Of a stretch of DNA of 64,000 bases, positions 17,955 through 26,921 are shown in pieces. A model generated the notes under the pieces. The model ran no database searches, had not been told where the DNA came from, and saw nothing but the letters and a program-made list of their open reading frames with translations. This stretch comes from Methanocorpusculum parvum (GTDB lineage Archaea > Halobacteriota > Methanomicrobia > Methanomicrobiales > Methanocorpusculaceae): positions 1-64,000 of the forward strand of contig LMVO01000044.1 in the NCBI GenBank assembly GCA_002287215.1. Reading direction: 5' to 3'. Each line of letters starts with the position of its first letter. Positions within the stretch are counted from its first letter, which is position 1. The translations under genes and the position numbers were made by a program.

Positions 17955-18971
17955 ATGATAAATGTTGGTGTACTTGGCGCGACCGGCGCGGTCGGTCAGC
18001 GGTTTGTACAGCTGCTCGCAGACCACCCCTGGTTCAACCTGACAACGCTTACCGCCTCTGAGCGTTCAGCAGGCAAACCCTACGGCTCGGTGGTAAACTG
18101 GCGGCTCGACTCACCCTTCCCTGACTCTTCCGCAGAACTCATCGTCGCTCCGACGACCGTTGACGCAGTAAAAGACTGTGATGTGGTCTTCTCAGCATTG
18201 CCGGCCGATATTGCCGCCAAACTCGAAACCGATATCGCTGATGCTGGCGTCGGAGTCTGCAGCAATGCAAGTTCCCACAGAATGGAAGCCGATGTCCCGC
18301 TCATGATCGCCGAGGTCAACCCCGAACACGCCGCACTGATCGATGTCCAGCGCAAAAAGGGACGGGACGGATTCATCGTCACCAATCCGAACTGTTCGAC
18401 CATCATGCTGGCTACTGCCCTCGCCCCCCTGAGGAAATTCTCCTTCACAAACATCAACGTCGCAACCATGCAGGCGATCTCGGGCGCGGGATTCGAAGGC
18501 GTTCCGGCGTTCAGCATCTATGACAACGTCATCCCCTACATAGGGAGCGAAGAGGAAAAGATGTCCCGCGAGGCAAACAAGATCCTCGGGACCCTCGACG
18601 GCGGCAAGATCACCGGCGCTCCGTTCTCGGTCTCCGCATCCTGCAACCGTGTGCCGGTCATCGACGGACACACGCTCAATGTATGGATCGACATAAAGGC
18701 AACGCCGGCAGAGGTCATCGAGGCATTCAAAACCTGGCAGCCCCCGTTCTCCGGCCTGCCGACCCAGCCGGACCATACCGTCCTCTATCTCGATCAGGAA
18801 AACCGCCCGCAGCCCAGGCTTGACCGGAACCGCGGAAATGCCATGACCGTATCCGTCGGCAGGGTCCGGGAAGGCATCCGGTTCGTCGCGATGGGTCATA
18901 ACACCATCCGCGGCGCGGCCGGCGCCTCGGTTCTGAACGCAGAACTGCTGCATACGATGAAATATATCTGA
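17955..18971 (+). CDS. asd: Aspartate-semialdehyde dehydrogenase
   Basis: This 338-residue enzyme makes aspartate semialdehyde from aspartyl phosphate with NADPH, the branch point to lysine, threonine and methionine. The N-terminal Rossmann motif is [10 protein letters not shown]. The active-site cysteine is in NPNCSTIM, and the substrate-binding part has [12 protein letters not shown]. Length and motifs fit the archaeal/fungal-type enzyme. The open frame extends upstream through repeat sequence, but residue 30 of that frame, [11 protein letters not shown], is the proper start and is preceded by a TATA box at leaderless distance. Confidence 0.95.
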   Translation: MINVGVLGATGAVGQRFVQLLADHPWFNLTTLTASERSAGKPYGSVVNWRLDSPFPDSSAELIVAPTTVDAVKDCDVVFSALPADIAAKLETDIADAGVGVCSNASSHRMEADVPLMIAEVNPEHAALIDVQRKKGRDGFIVTNPNCSTIMLATALAPLRKFSFTNINVATMQAISGAGFEGVPAFSIYDNVIPYIGSEEEKMSREANKILGTLDGGKITGAPFSVSASCNRVPVIDGHTLNVWIDIKATPAEVIEAFKTWQPPFSGLPTQPDHTVLYLDQENRPQPRLDRNRGNAMTVSVGRVREGIRFVAMGHNTIRGAAGASVLNAELLHTMKYI

Positions 18972-18993
18972 GAATCCCCTATATACTACGCAA

Positions 18994-19263
18994 ATGGACG
19001 ACAACACGGTATTAATCGGCACAAAACCTTTGATGAGTTATATCCTTGCTGTAGTCACACAGTTCAACAGCGGCAAGTCAGAGGTTGTGATCAAAGCACG
19101 CGGAAAAGCCATCGTCCGGGCAGTCGATACTGCGGAGGTATCGACCCGCCAGTTCCTCACCGGCGTTGTCAAAAAAAGTATCTCGATCTCAACCGACTCG
19201 GTCGAGACAGAGGAGGGGCCTGCCAACGTCTCTTCAATAGAGATCGTTTTGCAGAAGTCCTGA
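18994..19263 (+). CDS. albA: Alba chromatin protein
   Basis: This 89-residue protein matches Alba, the abundant archaeal DNA- and RNA-binding protein that forms dimers on nucleic acid. The motif [14 protein letters not shown] near the N-terminus, the [16 protein letters not shown] helix region and the C-terminal strand ending IEIVLQKS are typical. The lysine usually acetylated or used in binding lies in the GTKP segment. It follows asd after 22 bases. An AAATATAT at 18961-18968, inside the end of asd, could act as its own TATA box. Confidence 0.95.
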   Translation: MDDNTVLIGTKPLMSYILAVVTQFNSGKSEVVIKARGKAIVRAVDTAEVSTRQFLTGVVKKSISISTDSVETEEGPANVSSIEIVLQKS

Positions 19264-19270
19264 ATATGGT

Positions 19271-20506
19271 ATGATCCCGGTCGCAGTCTGGATCCTTGGA
19301 GCGGTGTTCTGTCTGATCGTCGTCCGGCAGATCGGCACCATCCGCCTTCCGATCTGGGGGGTCATGACTGCGGGAGCGTGCGCTGCGCTGATATTTGGGA
19401 CGATATCGATCCCTGATGCGTTTTTTTCGATCAATTTTTCGGTGATCCTCTTTCTGCTCGGGATGTTCGTTCTCGGCGCGGCTCTGGAAAAGTCAGGGAT
19501 CCTGCATCTTTTGTCCCTGAAAAACTTTGCCCGCGCAAAGACGAAAAAAGAGGTCCTGTTCTGGTTCATTCTTGTAATGGCGGCCTTCTCCGCCTTTCTC
19601 ATGAATGATACGATCGCGATCATCGGAACGCCGGTGGCGCTCTTCTGTGCGGCGGCTTACAAAATTCCGGTCAAAACCATGCTGTTTGCCCTGTGCTTCG
19701 CGGTGACGTTTGGGAGCTGCATGACTCCGATAGGAAATCCGCAGAACCTGCTTATCGCGATCTCCGGCGGCGTGCCGTTTGCGTTCCTTGAGTTCGCTCT
19801 GTATCTGCTGGTCCCTTCGGTGATCTGTCTGTATGCGGTCTACCGAATCCTTCTGCTGACGATCCCGTCTCCGGGATCTCATGTGGTCCATGAACCGGGA
19901 AAGGCATTTTTTGATGAGGCGCTGAGCCGGTGGTCGAAGATCTCGCTCGGGCTTGTTTTTTTCACGGTCGTTTTGCGGATCGTTCTGTCCTTCTTCGGAT
20001 TCGAACTGCCGTTTGCCGTTATCGCGGCGGCGGCGGCGTTCCCCCTCCTGCTGTTTTCCAAGAGGCGTGTCGAACTTCTGCGCGGAGTCGACTGGTCGAC
20101 GCTTCTGTTCTTTGCCTCGATGTTTGTCCTGATGGCGGCGGTCTGGAACTCCGGGTTTATCCAGACCATCCTGCCGACCTCGGAGATGACTTCGGTCCCG
20201 ATCCTTTTTGGAACGACGGTGATCGTCTCCCAGTTCATCTCGAATGTGCCGTTCGTGGCGCTGATCCTGCCGGCTCTTACCGGATCGGGGATCCCGCTGT
20301 ATATGGCGCTGGTCGCCGGCTGCACGGCGGCCGGTTCTTTAACGATCATCGGCGCGGCTTCCAGCGTGATCGTTTTGCAGCGTGCGGAAAAGAGCGGGGA
20401 GACGTTTTCGTTCATGGAGTTTTTTAAAATAGGTCTGCCGGTGACGCTGATCGCGGCGGCGGCGTATATCGGGTGGATCCTTGTTGTCGGGCTGTTTGCC
20501 GGCTGA
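19271..20506 (+). CDS. SLC13/ArsB-family anion or cation:proton permease
   Basis: This 411-residue membrane protein has about ten to twelve helices in two related halves. Features of the ion-transporter superfamily are FLMNDTIAIIGTPVAL, TFGSCMTPIGNPQNLLIA (the TPIGNPQN hairpin) and, in the second half, SQFISNVPFVALILP and GAASSVIVLQRAE. These fit ArsB/NhaD/CitM-like carriers; arsenite, a dicarboxylate or sodium are all possible, and the sequence does not decide. It starts seven bases after the alba stop and may be cotranscribed. No arsenic genes are adjacent. Confidence 0.85.
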   Translation: MIPVAVWILGAVFCLIVVRQIGTIRLPIWGVMTAGACAALIFGTISIPDAFFSINFSVILFLLGMFVLGAALEKSGILHLLSLKNFARAKTKKEVLFWFILVMAAFSAFLMNDTIAIIGTPVALFCAAAYKIPVKTMLFALCFAVTFGSCMTPIGNPQNLLIAISGGVPFAFLEFALYLLVPSVICLYAVYRILLLTIPSPGSHVVHEPGKAFFDEALSRWSKISLGLVFFTVVLRIVLSFFGFELPFAVIAAAAAFPLLLFSKRRVELLRGVDWSTLLFFASMFVLMAAVWNSGFIQTILPTSEMTSVPILFGTTVIVSQFISNVPFVALILPALTGSGIPLYMALVAGCTAAGSLTIIGAASSVIVLQRAEKSGETFSFMEFFKIGLPVTLIAAAAYIGWILVVGLFAG

Positions 20507-20588
20507 CGTGCCTTCGGGGCGGAAAAATACCAGGCTCGAATAGTTAAATAGCATGCGGGCTTATCTCTATTCACGTTAAGGCGACTCC

Positions 20589-21773
20589 ATGCGGCGGATC
20601 TATGATGCAAAAATTACCGGGGCGGTCAGCGGCCATTTTCTGATCGATCTGTATACGCCGGTTTTGCCGGTGATCCTTCCGCTTCTTATTACCAGTATGG
20701 GTCTGTCGTATTTTCTTGCGGGACTTGTCGTGACGGTGTTCAATGTGACATCGTCGATCACCCAGCCGTTTATCGGTCTGTACGGGGACCGGACGGGGAA
20801 ACGTGCGAGCGTGCCGCTGTGTGTTCTGATCGGCAGCGCGGGTATCTCGCTTTCGGTTCTGACAAACGATTATCTGATCCTTCTTCTGCTGGTGACCGGC
20901 GCGGCGGTCGGCCATGCGCTGTTTCATCCTTCAGCTATGGCGATCGTCCATCAGCTGAGTCCGCCGGCAAAGAAGGGGCTGTATAACTCGATCTTTACGA
21001 CAAGCGGGAGTATCAGTTATTCGATCGGTCCGCTGATCGCGGGGTTTCTTATTACGGTCGGGGGTCTGCCGTCGGTTGCCTGGATGGTTCTGCCGGGTTT
21101 TCTCGGGGCGGCCTGGATCTTTCGAAATGACCGGCGGACCGGCGCTGTGGAGCCGGTGAAAAAAGCCGCGGTGGAAAAAAAGCCGGTCCGGGAAAGATAC
21201 TGGTGGATACCTGCGGGACTGGTCGTGACGGTGTGTGCTCTGCGTGCCTGGGCGTATGTGGGGGTCATTACGTATCTGCCGACGCTGCTTCTTTTGTGGT
21301 ATCAGGGGATCGATACGATGACGACATCGATTATTGTGACGGTGATGCTGTTTTCAGGTGTCTTGGGACAGATTTCAGGGGGGTATCTTTCCGACCGGTT
21401 CGGACGCAAAAGAGTGCTGGTCCTTGGATTTCTGGCGGCGGTCCCGTGTTTCTGTCTGATCTTTCTCTCGGCCGGATGGCCGATGTATGCCGGGATCATG
21501 CTGTATGCGTTTTTTGCGAGCTTCTGTTATGTGGCTTCGGTGACGATGACGCAGGATCTTCTGCCGGGGAGTGTGGGGTTTGCGTCAGGTCTGACGCTTG
21601 GGCTTTCGATGGGAGTGGGAGGTGTCGGAGCGGCGCTGATCGGCTGGGCGGCCGATGTTATGGGGTCGCTGCCGGATGCGATGTTTCTTCTGATCGTGCC
21701 GACGGTGCTTTGCCCGATCCTTGCGCTGTTTATCAGATATCCGGGAAAGCTTGCCGGCGCCGCTGAAGAGTGA
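20589..21773 (+). CDS. Major facilitator transporter, fosmidomycin-resistance (Fsr) type
   Basis: This 394-residue carrier has twelve predicted helices. The start SGHFLIDLYTPVLPVILPLL and the loop GLYGDRTGKRASVPL (the MFS motif A equivalent), repeated as GYLSDRFGRKRVLVLG in the second half, resemble the Fsr group of drug exporters. The actual substrate is unknown. It stands alone, with a short AT-rich leader carrying a possible TATA element (TTAAATAG near 20543). Confidence 0.85.
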   Translation: MRRIYDAKITGAVSGHFLIDLYTPVLPVILPLLITSMGLSYFLAGLVVTVFNVTSSITQPFIGLYGDRTGKRASVPLCVLIGSAGISLSVLTNDYLILLLLVTGAAVGHALFHPSAMAIVHQLSPPAKKGLYNSIFTTSGSISYSIGPLIAGFLITVGGLPSVAWMVLPGFLGAAWIFRNDRRTGAVEPVKKAAVEKKPVRERYWWIPAGLVVTVCALRAWAYVGVITYLPTLLLLWYQGIDTMTTSIIVTVMLFSGVLGQISGGYLSDRFGRKRVLVLGFLAAVPCFCLIFLSAGWPMYAGIMLYAFFASFCYVASVTMTQDLLPGSVGFASGLTLGLSMGVGGVGAALIGWAADVMGSLPDAMFLLIVPTVLCPILALFIRYPGKLAGAAEE

Positions 21774-21852
21774 GGCGCGATCCGGCTGACTGCGGACCCG
21801 GGCCGGCGGGCCGAGAATAATTTTATCTCCGAAAAATACTATACAAAAAATA

Positions 21853-21987
21853 ATGGCATTTGATTTTGTAGATGACGATGACAACTCCATCCGATTTGCA
21901 GATAAGACCGGCAAAAAGAAGTTCTCTGAACATGTCCCGAAGAAGGCTGATATCAAAGGGATGAAGACGAAGAATAAGCGAAAGTGA
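21853..21987 (+). CDS. Small charged protein, 44 residues
   Basis: ATG 21853 opens a 44-codon frame ending in TGA 21985-21987. The product has an acidic start (MAFDFVDDDDNS) and a strongly basic end (KKADIKGMKTKNKRK). The leader contains ATAATTTTATC about 30 bases before the ATG, a plausible TATA element. Regular codon use and the segregated charge make it look real; I do not recognise a family. It follows the Fsr-type gene by 79 bases on the same strand. Confidence 0.6.
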   Translation: MAFDFVDDDDNSIRFADKTGKKKFSEHVPKKADIKGMKTKNKRK

Positions 21988-22072
21988 TCCTCACTTTAAA
22001 GAATCTTTTTTGTGATCCTTTATGATGATATTTGTTCTGTCATTCGTAAAGCCGGAGTCCTATTCAACAAGA

Positions 22073-22166
22073 TCAGCGGATCTTCATTCCTTCCGTGGCA
22101 TCCTTGAGCGGAACAAGACGTGATGCACCTTCACCCTCCATAAGGAAAAAGGATTTTATCCGGTTA
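22073..22166 (-). pseudogene. Remnant of a MetRS-type C-terminal tRNA-binding domain
   Basis: On the minus strand a short frame ends ASRLVPLKDATEGMKIR followed by TGA (22073-22075). This closely matches the last residues of the window's own MetRS (ASLLVPLKDVPEGTKIH). Upstream, similarity fades after about 25 codons, where a fragment of dispersed repeat (GCGGGTTGACGTCAGCTTAG, near 22177) begins. The best reading is the 3' end of a second methionyl-tRNA synthetase or free-standing OB-fold gene, mostly lost. Confidence 0.6.
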
Positions 22167-22484
22167 TTTTTGTTGTGCGGGTTGACGTCAGCTTAGGGGG
22201 CGAGGGGTCGGGTCGGGATGCTGCAAATATTTTGATTATCCCAAAGGTCCAAGAGAGGAGTGTCTGTTCTTTTCTTTCCCTCTAAAGTCAGAAGCGGGCA
22301 GACATGTTTTGCAGTTTTTGTTGTTTGTCTTGCTCTCTGAGGTGTTTTCCTCACACTATTGCCGGATGTTTTGAGAGATCACGGTGCGTTTTTTTCATTG
22401 CCGGACGGGGTCTGAGTTCTTTTTTTTGGCGGGCTTCGTGTTCGTGTGCGGGATTTTTCCTGATCGGGCGGATATACCCGGAAA

Positions 22485-22850
22485 CCTTCGGTTTGGCCGC
22501 AAGGAAAAGATTTGGTGTCAAGTATGTCGACTTGCTTAGCTGAGGTCGGCCGCGTTCCGCGTCCAACCCGCCCGCTCGCAAGTCTCCTTCGCTTCGCTCA
22601 GGAACTTGCTTAGCTAAGGTTGGCCGCGTTCTGCGTCCAACCCGCCTGACCGCAAGTTTTCTTTGGAAACTTGCTTAGCTGAGGTCGGCCGCTTTCAGCG
22701 TCCAACCCGCCTGACCGCAAGTTTTCTTCAAAAACTTGCTTAGCTGAGGTTGGCCGCTTTCAGCGTCCAACCCGCCCGCTCGCAAGTCTCCTTCGCTTCG
22801 CTCAGGAACTTGCTTAGCTAAGGTCGGCCGCGTTCCGCGTCCAACCCGCC
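22485..22850. repeat. Tandem array of five dispersed-repeat units
   Basis: Five units, each ending in CCAACCCGCC, end at 22572, 22646, 22711, 22776 and 22850, so spacings are 74, 65, 65 and 74. Each unit is: hairpin 1 (CAAG...CTTG), palindrome CTTAGCTRAG, hairpin 2 (GGTYGGCCGC...GCGTCCAACC). Units 2 and 5 share a long version of hairpin 1 (CAAGTCTCC...GAACTTG), while units 3 and 4 have short versions with different stems. An AAACCTTCGGTTT hairpin precedes the array. Confidence 0.85.
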
Positions 22851-22907
22851 ATCAAAACCTTTAATAACTCTCCCCTTGAATTGTTCACTAGGATAGAAGA
22901 TACAATT

Positions 22908-24599
22908 ATGAAACCCGTTACTCCTTCTTCAATAGTCATCATCGGCATACTTCTTCTTATTTTGGCCGCTGCCGGGTGTATAGCAGCCCCCGAGGAACCA
23001 AAAATCGAACCGGTTTCCGATGAGTATTACGCGGACATGAACGTGGCACTCGACAGATATGTACAGACCATTAATGCTGAGATGGCGCAGATCAACGCAT
23101 CGGTCTGGACTGCCGCCAGGGAACTGGACGGTGTCCCGGCAGATGATCCGGCAGTCAAACTCGCGCTCTTAAAACTCAAAAGTGAGATCCCGCTCGCATT
23201 CGACGCAGGACGGGTCACCAAGGATAACTATCTTTCTGCCGTGACCAATCCGATGGGAGAAAAAACCCTCGTCGGGACCTATGTCGGGACCTACCAGTTC
23301 ACCGAAGAAGAACTCACGTCAGCCGGAAACACCTGTCTCATATCCGGCTACACCACCTTCAAAAACGGTGAACGCGGCGTCCGTATAGCCGCGCCCGTCT
23401 ATGACGCCGAAGGAAACTTTGACGGCATCCTGCAGGTGCCTCTCGACGTGGACTACCTCTTCGCAGGGCCTGCTGAAGTACTCAAGAATGAATGCGGATA
23501 CACCGCCTGGATCGTTGATACAAACGGCATCGTGATCTATGATGACGATTCGTCTGAAGTCGGCTCGGATCTCACCGCCGGATCCTCATATTTTACCCCC
23601 GCCTACACCAAAGCGGTCCAAACTATCCTTGCAGACACATCGGGACAGGCTTCATACATCCATTTTACCCGCGGCTGGGTCTCCCGGGATCAGATAAACG
23701 CGGTCTGGACGACTCTGCAGCCCGGCGTCGGAACAGAATGGCGGATCATACTCACCGATGATGTACATAAATACGAGGGTCCTGAAAGTACGCAGATAAC
23801 ACAGGATGAGCTGAAGGCCTTTGTGATAAATGCCTACGTATATGCCAACACAGAAGGAAAACTAAAAGCTCTTGCCGCATTCAATGATCCGCACGGTCCG
23901 TTCGTCGACGGAGAGCTGTATGTCTTTGCGCTGGATATGGACGGCACGGTCCTTTCCCTCCCCCACCAGCAGCCGATTGTCGGAACAAGTACCTGGTTTT
24001 CCATGGACTCGACCGGGGTCAAACATATCCAGCGCATGATCGCCCGGGCACAGCAGGGCGGCGGATATGTGTTTTATCTGTATCCGAATCCGGACGAAGG
24101 ATTCCAGCATGAACTGAAGTTGTCCTATGTGATCCCGGTCGATAACGACTGGTTCATCGGCGCAGGAGTATATCAGCATGATTCGGCGTTTTCCCACGGC
24201 AAAGTCATTGACTGGCAGACACGAAACGCCCTGGTCGGACAGGTTCGGACCATGCGGTATCTTGCTGCCGTCGAAGGCATACCCGCGGTGACCGATATGA
24301 TCATGGATCCGGCCAGTTCGATCCAAAGAGAAGACATCTACCCGTTCGCGGTCACCGGAAACGGCACGATCCTTGCATTCTCCACCGAACCGGCCCTTGT
24401 CGGGACCAACCAGCTCGGCAGTGTCAACAGTTACGGGATGTCCTTTGTCCGGGAAGGTATCTCCCTTGGAAAGAGCGGCGGCGGCCTGATGTACACGCTC
24501 GCCTGGGACTCCGCACAGAACCGTGAGGTGTATGTCCTGGATTACGTTGAACCGGTTGGAAACGACACCTACTTTGCAAGCTTTATGATTCTTGAGTGA
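22908..24599 (+). CDS. Extracellular Cache-domain lipoprotein (paralogue 1)
   Basis: This 563-residue protein has a signal peptide with lipobox AAAGC (cysteine about residue 24), so it is lipid-anchored on the outside. The body holds several Cache/PAS-like sensor folds: a double Cache in the first half (SGYTTFKNGERGVRIAAPVYD, then YTAWIVDTNGIVIYDDD), a single Cache around FALDMDGTVLSLPHQQP to WFIGAGVYQ, and a related C-terminal part (YPFAVTGNGTILAFST). Such domains bind small ligands. There is no transmembrane or signalling domain. A start 27 bases upstream (TTG) is possible, but ATG 22908 begins the signal peptide. First gene of a three-gene operon. Confidence 0.85.
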   Translation: MKPVTPSSIVIIGILLLILAAAGCIAAPEEPKIEPVSDEYYADMNVALDRYVQTINAEMAQINASVWTAARELDGVPADDPAVKLALLKLKSEIPLAFDAGRVTKDNYLSAVTNPMGEKTLVGTYVGTYQFTEEELTSAGNTCLISGYTTFKNGERGVRIAAPVYDAEGNFDGILQVPLDVDYLFAGPAEVLKNECGYTAWIVDTNGIVIYDDDSSEVGSDLTAGSSYFTPAYTKAVQTILADTSGQASYIHFTRGWVSRDQINAVWTTLQPGVGTEWRIILTDDVHKYEGPESTQITQDELKAFVINAYVYANTEGKLKALAAFNDPHGPFVDGELYVFALDMDGTVLSLPHQQPIVGTSTWFSMDSTGVKHIQRMIARAQQGGGYVFYLYPNPDEGFQHELKLSYVIPVDNDWFIGAGVYQHDSAFSHGKVIDWQTRNALVGQVRTMRYLAAVEGIPAVTDMIMDPASSIQREDIYPFAVTGNGTILAFSTEPALVGTNQLGSVNSYGMSFVREGISLGKSGGGLMYTLAWDSAQNREVYVLDYVEPVGNDTYFASFMILE

Positions 24600-24607
24600 G
24601 GAAAAAA

Positions 24608-26305
24608 ATGACACGAAATCAAGTAATGATGATCGGTGTTGCCGGCATACTGCTGATCCTCATAATTACCTCGGGCTGCATTGCGTTTGCGGGAAACACG
24701 CCCGAACTTCAGCCTGTTTCCGATGAACACACCCGTGAAATGCAGGCGGCGCTGTATCCGGTGATCTACCTGATCACCGATGAGATGGATGATGCATGCA
24801 GTTTAGTGATGAAAACTGCCCGCGAACTTGACGGAAAAGAAGCAAACGATCCGGACGTCCGGCTTGCTCTCGTTAAACTGAGACGCGATATCCCGTCCTC
24901 CTTTGAGGCGGGGCTCTTCGATGCAGACGACACGCTGATTGCTTCAACTGAAGACCTTGGCGCGACCATGGAGATCGGCGCGGGCAAGGCGACCCATCAT
25001 TACACCGAAGAGGACTTCAAGGCTGCCGGATCGCGGTGCATCGTCTCGGGATACACGACCCTTCTTCACGGCGACAACGGATTTACCTTCACCGCCCCGG
25101 TGTATGATGATGATGGAAAGTATAACGGGAATCTCCGGGTCGGGATCGACACCTGGGCGCTCTTTGCAGGGATCAACGAATATCTCAGAAATGAATACGG
25201 CTATACGATCTGGGTGACCCAGGAGAACGGGCTTGTGATCTATGATCCGGACTCTCAGGAGATCGGGGAAAATCTCATCTCCGACACGCTGTATCAGATC
25301 CCCTCTCTGCAGAGTGCCGTGAAAAAGATCCTCACAGATCCGTCGGGCAATGCCTCGTACTTCTTCCACGACCCAACCTGGGTGAACTTTGTCCAGACCA
25401 ACACCGTCTGGGGGACCGTCAGTCCGGGATACGGTATGACCTGGAAGATCGTTCTGTCCGACAATGTTCCGGAAAAAACCTCGGGGGATCCTGAGGAGAT
25501 GCGGACACCCGAAGAGCTGAAAGCATTTGTTGAAGAGGCCTATGTCTACGCCCAGAAGGAAGGAAAGGAAAAAGCGCTTGCTGCGTTCAATGATCCGCGC
25601 GGGGAGTTTAGTGACGGTGAACTCTACATCTTCGCCTATGATATGGACGGCGTTACCATGGCTCTTCCTTATCAGCCGGGGCTGATCGGAACGAGCCGCT
25701 GGTTCATTGAGGATCCAAGCGGCGTGAAGATCATGCAGCGGATGGTCTCCCGGGCACAGCAGGGCGGCGGGTATCTGTGTTATCTGTATCCAAACCCTGA
25801 CCACAATTATGCCCAGGAGTATAAACTGTCTTATCTGATGCCGGTGGATGACACCTGGTTCATCGGGGCAGGTTCCTACATCCAAAACAGTCCTCTGTCG
25901 AACTCTGAGTACATCGACTGGCAAGCCAGGGAGGATCTCACTTATCAGGTGAGAAACATGCAGTACATTGCGGCCACTGAAGGGATCCCTTCACTTACCG
26001 CGATGATCAAGGATCCAACCAGCAGTCTGCAGATCGACGGTCTCTATCCGTTTGCGGTCGCCGAAAACGGCACGGTCCTTGCCTGTTCCCTTAAACCCTG
26101 GCTGGACGGCACTAATCAGCTGGGACGAACAACAGCTCTCGGCGTATCGCTATTCAGGGAAATGATCTCCACTGCCCGTGAGGGGGGCGGCGTGTTCTAC
26201 TGCCTGGATGGTGATCCGGGAAGCAGTGATGCGCAGTATATGCTGATCTATGTCGAACCGGCTGGTGCCTCCGTCTGTGTAGGCAGTATGCTTATAATCG
26301 GGTGA
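24608..26305 (+). CDS. Extracellular Cache-domain lipoprotein (paralogue 2)
   Basis: This 565-residue protein is a tandem duplicate of the preceding gene with the same layout: lipobox TSGC, double Cache (SGYTTLLHGDNGFTFTAPVYD), single Cache (FAYDMDGVTMALPYQPG to WFIGAGSYIQ) and a C-terminal Cache-like part (YPFAVAENGTVLACSL). Matching blocks are near identical (MQRM-SRAQQGGGY) while ligand-facing parts differ, suggesting a different ligand. ATG 24608 is preferred over GTG 24596, because GTGAGG seven bases before it acts as a ribosome site and overlaps the previous stop. Confidence 0.85.
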   Translation: MTRNQVMMIGVAGILLILIITSGCIAFAGNTPELQPVSDEHTREMQAALYPVIYLITDEMDDACSLVMKTARELDGKEANDPDVRLALVKLRRDIPSSFEAGLFDADDTLIASTEDLGATMEIGAGKATHHYTEEDFKAAGSRCIVSGYTTLLHGDNGFTFTAPVYDDDGKYNGNLRVGIDTWALFAGINEYLRNEYGYTIWVTQENGLVIYDPDSQEIGENLISDTLYQIPSLQSAVKKILTDPSGNASYFFHDPTWVNFVQTNTVWGTVSPGYGMTWKIVLSDNVPEKTSGDPEEMRTPEELKAFVEEAYVYAQKEGKEKALAAFNDPRGEFSDGELYIFAYDMDGVTMALPYQPGLIGTSRWFIEDPSGVKIMQRMVSRAQQGGGYLCYLYPNPDHNYAQEYKLSYLMPVDDTWFIGAGSYIQNSPLSNSEYIDWQAREDLTYQVRNMQYIAATEGIPSLTAMIKDPTSSLQIDGLYPFAVAENGTVLACSLKPWLDGTNQLGRTTALGVSLFREMISTAREGGGVFYCLDGDPGSSDAQYMLIYVEPAGASVCVGSMLIIG

Positions 26306-26311
26306 GCTTGT

Positions 26312-26728
26312 ATGGTCATTCGCTACAAAAAGAAAACTCCCGGACAGATCCGTTTTATCATGGTGGTCTTTCTCATTGCGGCCGTGATTATGATCCTTGT
26401 AGGCGCACTCTCGGGTTTGCTGTTTGGAGCGAACTATATCGTGGATCAGTCTCTTTCGGATCCTGATGTTCTGGTGAATCCGTCATTGGCAGGAAATGAT
26501 ATCGTCGTGACGATCTATGAAGGACGAAGGATCAGCGAGCTCGAGCAGATTTCAGTGGAGATCGAAGGCTATGCTCCCGTGGTGATGAATGTGCAGAAAG
26601 GCGCGTCCGAGGTCGTTTTTACCGGAATCGCCGTTCAGATCACGGAAACACGGACGGTCGGCGTACGCGGGATATTTACCGACGGCACGGTAAAACTTCT
26701 GAAGATAGTCGAGCTGAAGTTCACCTGA
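26312..26728 (+). CDS. Small membrane-anchored protein with extracellular beta domain
   Basis: This 138-residue protein has a basic N-terminus (MVIRYKKKTPGQ), one hydrophobic helix at about 14-40 and an outer domain of about 95 residues rich in beta strands (DIVVTIYEGRRISELEQISVEIEG). It starts six bases after the second Cache lipoprotein, so it is almost surely in the same operon and may act with the two sensors at the cell surface. It resembles small archaeal surface proteins with pilin-like anchors, but no processing motif is evident. Function unknown. Confidence 0.7.
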   Translation: MVIRYKKKTPGQIRFIMVVFLIAAVIMILVGALSGLLFGANYIVDQSLSDPDVLVNPSLAGNDIVVTIYEGRRISELEQISVEIEGYAPVVMNVQKGASEVVFTGIAVQITETRTVGVRGIFTDGTVKLLKIVELKFT

Positions 26729-26765
26729 TCTCTGAAAAATCTTTTTTTTGCGGATGGAAGTTCGG

Positions 26766-26805
26766 CCGAGAGCAAACTGAATGTTTGCGACCGCGGTCGG
26801 TTTTT
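26766..26805. repeat. Dispersed hairpin repeat, short copy 10
   Basis: CGAGAGCAAACTGAATGTTTGCGACCGCGGTCGG followed by a T-run matches the reverse-orientation module at 3405-3440. It lies between two converging genes and, with its T-run, may end transcription of the Cache operon. Confidence 0.55.
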
Positions 26806-26921
26806 TTCTCATGTCTCCGCGCATTCCCGTACACGAAATCGAAGTACGTCTCAGAAGGACTTCAGTTTTTTTCCGGTTGACAGCACACCGCGTAAGTCCT
26901 ATAAAAAAAGGTTTGCCGGGT

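Larger units (their letters stand above)
21988..22907. other. Long gene-poor stretch with a gene remnant and repeat array
   Basis: It contains a MetRS-like remnant on the minus strand (22073-22166), about 300 bases (22200-22480) in which I see nothing supportable, and the five-unit repeat array (22485-22850). The last 57 bases carry the promoter of the Cache lipoprotein operon (CCTTTAATAACTC near 22858). Confidence 0.6.

Noticed and set aside
22485..22850. CRISPR array
   Set aside because: Units are adjacent, with internal hairpins and no unique spacers of constant length; no cas genes lie nearby.
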